Source: DATLLJ01 sp035537875
GTDB taxonomy: Bacteria; Acidobacteriota; Vicinamibacteria; Vicinamibacterales; CAVVIG01
NCBI GenBank assembly: GCA_035537875.1
Contig: DATLLJ010000136.1
Span: 5,584-69,583, forward strand
Length of the DNA: 64,000 bases
Direction of reading: 5' to 3'
The position numbers and the translations under genes are program-made. Positions 55,827 to 64,000 of the stretch are shown in pieces; positions within the stretch are counted from its first letter, which is position 1, and each line of letters opens with the position of its first letter. Under the pieces are notes generated by a model. It saw only the letters and a list, made by a program, of their open reading frames with translations, searched no databases and had not been told where the DNA came from.

Positions 55827-55976
55827 ATGAGAGACATCGTCACCCTCGCGTGCACCGAGTGCAAACGACGGAACTACAGCACGACGAAGAACAAGAAGAA
55901 GACGACCGAACGGCTGGAGATGAGCAAGTACTGTCGTTTCTGCCGGAAGCACACGGGACACAGGGAGTCGAAATAA
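55827..55976 (+). CDS. rpmG: 50S ribosomal protein L33
   Basis: A 49-residue L33: MRDIVTLACTECKRRNYST, then KKKTTERLEMSKYCRFCRK and a HTGHRESK end. The two CxxC pairs mark the zinc-binding version. It sits in the usual tuf-rpmG-tRNA-Trp-secE-nusG order. The ATG is 12 bases after the heptamer hairpin, with only AAAACA in front, so a ribosome site is weak or hidden. Confidence 0.95.
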   Translation: MRDIVTLACTECKRRNYSTTKNKKKTTERLEMSKYCRFCRKHTGHRESK

Positions 55977-55978
55977 CT

Positions 55979-56032
55979 GGGTCATCTGGTCATTGAGTTC
56001 GTCAATCCAATGACGCAACGACCAGATGTCCC
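55979..56032. repeat. GTCATCTG-type inverted repeat
   Basis: Between rpmG and tRNA-Trp. Arms GGGTCATCTGGTC (55979-55991) and GACCAGATGTCCC (56020-56032) pair at 12 of 13 positions; inside them GTCATTGA and CAATGAC give a second partial pairing. The left arm starts two bases after the rpmG stop. Confidence 0.65.
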
Positions 56033-56052
56033 GATTCATTGGTCACCCGTGA

Positions 56053-56128
56053 AGGCCAGTAGCTCAATTGGCAGAGCACCGGTCTCCAAAACCGGGGGTT
56101 GGGGGTTCGATTCCCTCCTGGCCTGCCA
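56053..56128 (+). tRNA. tRNA-Trp (CCA)
   Basis: Acceptor AGGCCAG pairs with CTGGCCT; the anticodon stem CCGGT/ACCGG carries the loop CTCCAAA (anticodon CCA); the 3' CCA is encoded. It is placed between rpmG and secE as in many bacteria. Confidence 0.97.
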
Positions 56129-56204
56129 GCCTTCGCGTCCGGGTGCGGAGGCCTGCCGTGAGCTTCGGCTGGCAGACCCGGCCGACGGCGGACCCCAACG
56201 GGCA

Positions 56205-56225
56205 GTTAGAAGTTTGAAGTTGTGA
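56205..56225. repeat. GTTxGAA heptamer relic at secE start
   Basis: Three 7-base units (GTTAGAA, GTTTGAA, GTTGTGA) directly before and across the secE GTG start. There is no complementary arm. It resembles a worn one-armed member of the heptamer repeats and also provides the bases around the secE start codon. Confidence 0.45.
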
Positions 56226-56476
56226 GAGCAAATGTGGCCGTAAATCTTGAGCCGGTGAAGGAGGCCGCGGGAAGCCGCGTCGAGCGCGTGCGGCTCTTCC
56301 TGAGCGAGGTCCGCAACGAACTGAAGCGCGTGACGTGGCCGAGCCAGGCCGAAGTCTACGCCACGACGGTCGTGGTCATCCTCGTTTCGATCTTCTTCGG
56401 CATGTACCTGTTTCTGCTCGACATCACGTTCGGGCGCATCGTGCAGTGGATTCTGAACCGATTTGGTGCCGTATGA
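56222..56476 (+). CDS. secE: Preprotein translocase subunit SecE
   Basis: An 84-residue SecE with one membrane helix. The amphipathic surface helix has FLSEVRNELKRVTWPSQAEV with the invariant WPS; the transmembrane segment is TTVVVILVSIFFGMYLFLLD. It clamps SecY in the Sec translocon. The start is GTG at 56222, within a short heptamer relic and without an obvious ribosome site. The TGA overlaps the nusG ATG as ATGA. Confidence 0.95.
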   Translation: MRANVAVNLEPVKEAAGSRVERVRLFLSEVRNELKRVTWPSQAEVYATTVVVILVSIFFGMYLFLLDITFGRIVQWILNRFGAV

Positions 56477-57015
56477 CCGAGGTCGCCACCAAGAACTGGT
56501 ACATCGTCCATACCTACTCGGGATTCGAGAAGAAGGTGGCCGAATCGCTGGCCGAGCGGGTGAAGGCGTACGGGCTGCAGAACGACATCGGTGAGGTGCT
56601 GATTCCCACCGAGGACGTCGTCGAAATGCGGGGCGGCAAGAAAGTCGTGACGGCCAAACGCTTCTTTCCCGGCTACATCCTGGTCGAGATGCACATGTCC
56701 GACCATGCGTGGCACGTGGTGAAGAACACGCCGAAAGTCACCGGCTTCGTGGGAGCCGGGGCCAAGCCGACGCCGCTCAGCAAAGACGAAGTCGATCAGA
56801 TTCTGCAGCAGGTCAGGACCGCGGCTGAGAAGCCGAAGCCAAAGTACATGTTCGAAAAGGGCGAACAGGTCCGGATCAACGAGGGCCCCTTCACCAGCTT
56901 CAACGGCGTCGTGGACGAGGTCAACCTCGACAGGAACACGCTGAAGGTGATGGTGACGATCTTCGGGAGGTCGACGCCCGTGGAGCTCGATTTCCTGCAG
57001 GTGGAGAAGATTTGA
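56473..57015 (+). CDS. nusG: Transcription termination/antitermination protein NusG
   Basis: A 180-residue NusG. The NGN domain that binds RNA polymerase starts NWYIVHTYSGFEKKVAESL and has RFFPGYILVEMHMSDHAWHVV; the KOW domain has FEKGEQVRINEGPFTSFNG and VMVTIFGRSTPVELDF. It acts in pausing and Rho termination and couples to ribosomal S10. The ATG at 56473 overlaps secE; the earlier open frame is within secE. Confidence 0.97.
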   Translation: MTEVATKNWYIVHTYSGFEKKVAESLAERVKAYGLQNDIGEVLIPTEDVVEMRGGKKVVTAKRFFPGYILVEMHMSDHAWHVVKNTPKVTGFVGAGAKPTPLSKDEVDQILQQVRTAAEKPKPKYMFEKGEQVRINEGPFTSFNGVVDEVNLDRNTLKVMVTIFGRSTPVELDFLQVEKI

Positions 57016-57022
57016 ACGGTCC

Positions 57023-57046
57023 GCGCGGGGGTAGAGCCCCACGCGC
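57023..57046 (+). promoter_or_regulatory. Hairpin before rplK, possible L1 leader site
   Basis: GCGCG+GGGG pairs with CCCC+CGCGC around a TAGAG loop, with one bulged A, 25 bases before the rplK ATG. In E. coli, L1 represses the rplK-rplA mRNA at this position. The hairpin is seen directly; L1 binding is inference. Confidence 0.3.
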
Positions 57047-57070
57047 CGCGCAGAAAAGTACACACGGACA

Positions 57071-57496
57071 ATGGCCAAAAAAATTCAGGCTCTCGTGAAG
57101 CTCCAGATTGCCGCCGGCAAGGCGACCCCGGCCCCCCCGGTGGGCACGGCGCTCGGCCCGCAGGGCGTCAACATCATGGACTTCTGCAAGAACTTCAATG
57201 CCAAGACGGCGAAGGACGAAGGGTTGATCATTCCGGTCGTCGTCACCGTCTACGCGGATCGTTCGTACAGCTTCATCACGAAAACACCGCCGGCCGCCGT
57301 GCTGCTCAAACGCGCGGCGAACATTGCCAAGGGTTCGGCCGAGCCGAACAAGACCAAGGTCGGCACCGTGACCGCGAAGCAGGTGGAAGACATCGCGAAG
57401 CTGAAGATGCCGGATTTGAACGCCGAGTCGCTCGAGGCGGCCGTGAAGACCGTGGCCGGAACGGCGCGTTCGATGGGACTGGACGTGATTTCGTAG
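57071..57496 (+). CDS. rplK: 50S ribosomal protein L11
   Basis: A 141-residue L11 of the GTPase-associated centre. It starts KKIQALVKLQIAAGKATPAPPVG and has ALGPQGVNIMDFCKNFNAKT and KVGTVTAKQVEDIAKLKMPD (given by ends). The size is normal. rplA starts 43 bases on, after GGTGAGCCT. Confidence 0.97.
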   Translation: MAKKIQALVKLQIAAGKATPAPPVGTALGPQGVNIMDFCKNFNAKTAKDEGLIIPVVVTVYADRSYSFITKTPPAAVLLKRAANIAKGSAEPNKTKVGTVTAKQVEDIAKLKMPDLNAESLEAAVKTVAGTARSMGLDVIS

Positions 57497-57539
57497 CGGC
57501 GCCCTGAGCCTGACGCCCGAGCCTTCAACAGGTGAGCCT

Positions 57540-58247
57540 ATGAGAAAACGCGGAAAGAAGTTTGCGGCCGCCCGCGCTGCCGTGCCCGCCGATCGGACCT
57601 ACTCGATCGAAGAAGCGATCCCGCTGGTGCAGAAGGCGAAGTTCGCGAAGTTCGACGAGACGGTCGACATGTCGCTCCGGCTCGGCGTCGATCCCAAGCA
57701 CGCCGATCAGATGGTCCGCGGCACGGTCGTTCTGCCGCACGGCCTGGGCAAGAGCAAGCGCGTGCTCGCCATTGCGGGCGGCGAAAAGCAGAAGGAAGCG
57801 CAGGAGGCCGGCGCCGACGTGGTCGGTGGCGAGGAGATGGTCGAGAAGATCCAGGGCGGCTTCATGGATTTCGACGCGGTCGTCGCCACCCCCGACATGA
57901 TGCGGGCGGTCGGCAAGCTCGGGAAGGTGCTGGGTCCGCGCGGCCTGATGCCGAACCCGAAGACCGGCACCGTCACCGTGGACATCGGCAAGGCGATCAA
58001 GGAAATCAAGGCCGGCAAGGTTGAGTTCCGCGTGGACAAGACCGGCATCATTCACGCCCCGGTGGGCAAGACCTCGTTCGCCACCGATTCGCTCGTCGCC
58101 AACGCGCACGCCCTCGTGGACAGCATCGTGAAGGCGAAGCCGTCCGCCGCGAAGGGCAAATATCTCAAGAGCGTCACGCTGTCGTCGACGATGGGTCCGG
58201 GGATTCGGATCGATACGACGCACATCGACGCCGTGGTGAAGCACTAA
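57540..58247 (+). CDS. rplA: 50S ribosomal protein L1
   Basis: A 235-residue L1 of the mobile stalk, and in many bacteria the translational repressor of rplK-rplA. Landmarks are FDETVDMSLRLGVDPKHADQ, VRGTVVLPHGLGK, VLGPRGLMPNPKTGTVT and KVEFRVDKTGIIHAPVGK. Its TAA overlaps the rplJ ATG by one base (TAATG), so translation is coupled. Confidence 0.97.
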   Translation: MRKRGKKFAAARAAVPADRTYSIEEAIPLVQKAKFAKFDETVDMSLRLGVDPKHADQMVRGTVVLPHGLGKSKRVLAIAGGEKQKEAQEAGADVVGGEEMVEKIQGGFMDFDAVVATPDMMRAVGKLGKVLGPRGLMPNPKTGTVTVDIGKAIKEIKAGKVEFRVDKTGIIHAPVGKTSFATDSLVANAHALVDSIVKAKPSAAKGKYLKSVTLSSTMGPGIRIDTTHIDAVVKH

Positions 58248-58774
58248 TGGCCGTCACAAGGGCAGACAAGGAAACCGAGCTTCAGCGCCTCGAGACCGCG
58301 TTCAGGGGATGCGACAGCGCCGTCCTCGTCGACTACAAGGGACTGAACGTCCCTCAGGTCACCGAGCTGCGGCGTCAGCTGCGCACCGCCAAGGCCAGCT
58401 ACACGGTCGTCAAGAACACGCTCGCGAGGCGCGCGCTCAAGGGCACGTCGTTCGAGGTGCTCGAAAAGTACTTCGAGGGCACGACGGCGGTCGCCTACAC
58501 CACCAAAGACCCGGTCGCCCTGGCCAAGACGTTGACGACGTTCGTCAAGACGGCGCCGACGCTGACCATCAAGGCCGCCGTGGTGCAGGGCCGCGCGATC
58601 AAGCCGGCGGAGGTCACCGATCTGGCCGCCCTCCCCGGCAAACCCGAGCTCTACGCGAAGCTACTCGGCACGCTCAACGCGCCGATGGTGCAACTCGTCA
58701 CGGTGTTGAACGCCGTGCCGCGGGATCTGATGAATCTGTTGGCGGCGGCGGAGAAGAAACGACAAGAAGCATAG
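58247..58774 (+). CDS. rplJ: 50S ribosomal protein L10
   Basis: A 175-residue L10 that anchors L7/L12 dimers. Its N-terminal part has AVLVDYKGLNVPQVTELRRQ and SYTVVKNTLARRAL; the C-terminal helix (LVTVLNAVPRDLMNLLAAAEKKR) holds the L12 binding sites. Because it overlaps rplA, there is no room for the usual L10 leader upstream of it. A heptamer hairpin lies between it and rplL instead. Confidence 0.96.
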   Translation: MAVTRADKETELQRLETAFRGCDSAVLVDYKGLNVPQVTELRRQLRTAKASYTVVKNTLARRALKGTSFEVLEKYFEGTTAVAYTTKDPVALAKTLTTFVKTAPTLTIKAAVVQGRAIKPAEVTDLAALPGKPELYAKLLGTLNAPMVQLVTVLNAVPRDLMNLLAAAEKKRQEA

Positions 58775-58776
58775 TG

Positions 58777-58853
58777 GGCTTATGGCTCACGGCTTAAGGC
58801 TCATGGACTTAAGCCCGCCTGAGCCTTGAGTCCTGAGCCATGTGCCGTAAGTA
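58777..58853. repeat. GGCTTAA-heptamer inverted repeat
   Basis: Between rplJ and rplL, from two bases after the rplJ stop. The left arm holds the units GGCTTAT, GGCTCAC, GGCTTAA, GGCTCAT, GGACTTA; the right arm (from about 58818) answers with CTGAGCC, TTGAGTC, CTGAGCC, ATGTGCC. Complementarity is imperfect but spans the full length. The unit resembles the GTCTTAA array near dnaB. Confidence 0.8.
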
Positions 58854-58871
58854 GCCGAAGGAGAAACAGAA

Positions 58872-59264
58872 ATGGCCGAAGTGACGCAGCAGCAGGTGGT
58901 CGACTACATCAAGGGAATCAGCGTACTGGAGCTCTCGCAGCTCGTGAAGACGCTCGAAGCAGAGCTCGGCGTCTCGGCTGCGGCAGCGATGCCGATGATG
59001 GCGATGCCCGGGGCCGCCGGCGGCGGCGGTGCGGCTGCACCGGTCGAGGAGAAGACCGAGTTCACGGTGACCTTGACCGAGATCGGCACCAACAAGATCA
59101 ACGTCATCAAGGTCGTTCGCGAGATCACCAGCCTGGGTCTCAAGGAAGCCAAGGATCTCGTCGAGGGCGCGCCGAAGGCTGTGAAGGAAGGCGTGAACAA
59201 GGACGAGGCCGCCGCGATCAAGAAGAAGTTCGAAGAGGTCGGCGCGAAGGTCGAAGTCAAGTAG
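58872..59264 (+). CDS. rplL: 50S ribosomal protein L7/L12
   Basis: A 130-residue stalk protein, present in several copies per ribosome. The N-terminal dimer domain has VVDYIKGISVLELSQLVKTL; an Ala/Met/Pro/Gly hinge (about 37-58) follows; the C-terminal domain has KTEFTVTLTEIGTNKINVIK and GLKEAKDLVEGAPKAVKEG. The ATG follows AAGGAG. Hairpin-forming repeats lie on both sides of the gene, which may help set its higher expression (inference). Confidence 0.97.
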   Translation: MAEVTQQQVVDYIKGISVLELSQLVKTLEAELGVSAAAAMPMMAMPGAAGGGGAAAPVEEKTEFTVTLTEIGTNKINVIKVVREITSLGLKEAKDLVEGAPKAVKEGVNKDEAAAIKKKFEEVGAKVEVK

Positions 59265-59300
59265 CTCGGCGCCTTCGGCTGCCGCGCACTTGTCTCGACA

Positions 59301-59383
59301 GGAGGCTGGAGGTTCGAGGTGAGAGGTTGGGAGGGTCGAGCGAACGTCCATCGGATCCCCCTGACCTCTAACCTCTAGCCTCC
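59301..59383. repeat. GAGGCTG-heptamer inverted repeat
   Basis: Between rplL and rpoB. The left arm (59301-59323) and right arm (59361-59383) pair at 20 of 23 positions. Units are GAGGCTG, GAGGTTC, GAGGTGA, GAGAGGTTG. It sits at the classical attenuation point of the rplKAJL-rpoBC operon. No T-run follows. Confidence 0.85.
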
Positions 59384-59427
59384 GATCTCAGAAATTCAGC
59401 GCTTGTTTTCCTCTTCGAGGTTTAAGA

Positions 59428-63723
<4,296 letters not shown>

Positions 63724-63736
63724 GGGTCAATACACG

Positions 63737-64000
<264 letters not shown>

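Overview
This GC-rich window reads as chromosome from an Acidobacteriota bacterium, probably of the Vicinamibacteria type (inference). The pointers are a regulator that fuses a winged helix to TPR repeats, acidobacterial-style conserved unknown proteins, an RpoB with a Cys-rich insertion, and an EF-Tu with an unusual switch I loop. I see no phage, transposase, CRISPR array or rRNA operon.

Left part (1-18.7 kb), mixed functions: a YbjQ-like protein; a MocR-type regulator broken by a one-base frameshift; a winged-helix/TolB-like/TPR regulator with an 8-bp palindrome upstream; a secreted HExxH protein; a metallophosphoesterase and a nucleotidyltransferase; a coupled treY-phospholipase D pair; a DUF4956/MgtC-like membrane protein; YajQ; a conserved exported protein; the giant helicase Lhr; and a stand-alone PabC-like protein.

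Respiratory block (18.8-30.3 kb): one co-directional NADH dehydrogenase operon, nuoABCDEF-H-JKLMN. nuoG and nuoI are missing and the neighbouring genes close up cleanly, so the operon cannot by itself make a complete complex I electron wire.

Middle (30.3-41.4 kb): a DUF523 protein, two small conserved proteins (one MXAN_5187-like), a cold-shock protein, purH, an envelope-glycan cluster (O-antigen ligase-like, a DxD glycosyltransferase-like protein, a GT9 heptosyltransferase-like protein), a 56-residue Trm112-like protein, and a + strand run of TPR protein, lipoprotein and ispE.

Information-processing block (41.4-64 kb), all on the + strand: tRNA-Gln, prs, rplY, pth, rpsF-rpsR-rplI, dnaB, alr, radA, plsC, an ispD-ispF fusion, gltX, rlmB, then tRNA-Thr/Tyr/Gly/Thr-tuf (same order as thrU-tyrU-glyT-thrT-tufB in E. 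coli), rpmG, tRNA-Trp, secE, nusG, rplKAJL, rpoB and the start of rpoC.

The most unusual structure is a set of intergenic elements made of 7- or 8-base tandem units, most arranged as inverted pairs that can fold into long hairpins. I find 11 loci plus a short relic before secE. They occupy most of the non-trivial gaps between translation genes, and one encodes the C-terminus of plsC. Two further points stand out. RpoB carries a roughly 60-residue insertion with eight cysteines, the first half of which has the same spacing as the RpoC N-terminal zinc finger. EF-Tu lacks the canonical RGITI switch I.
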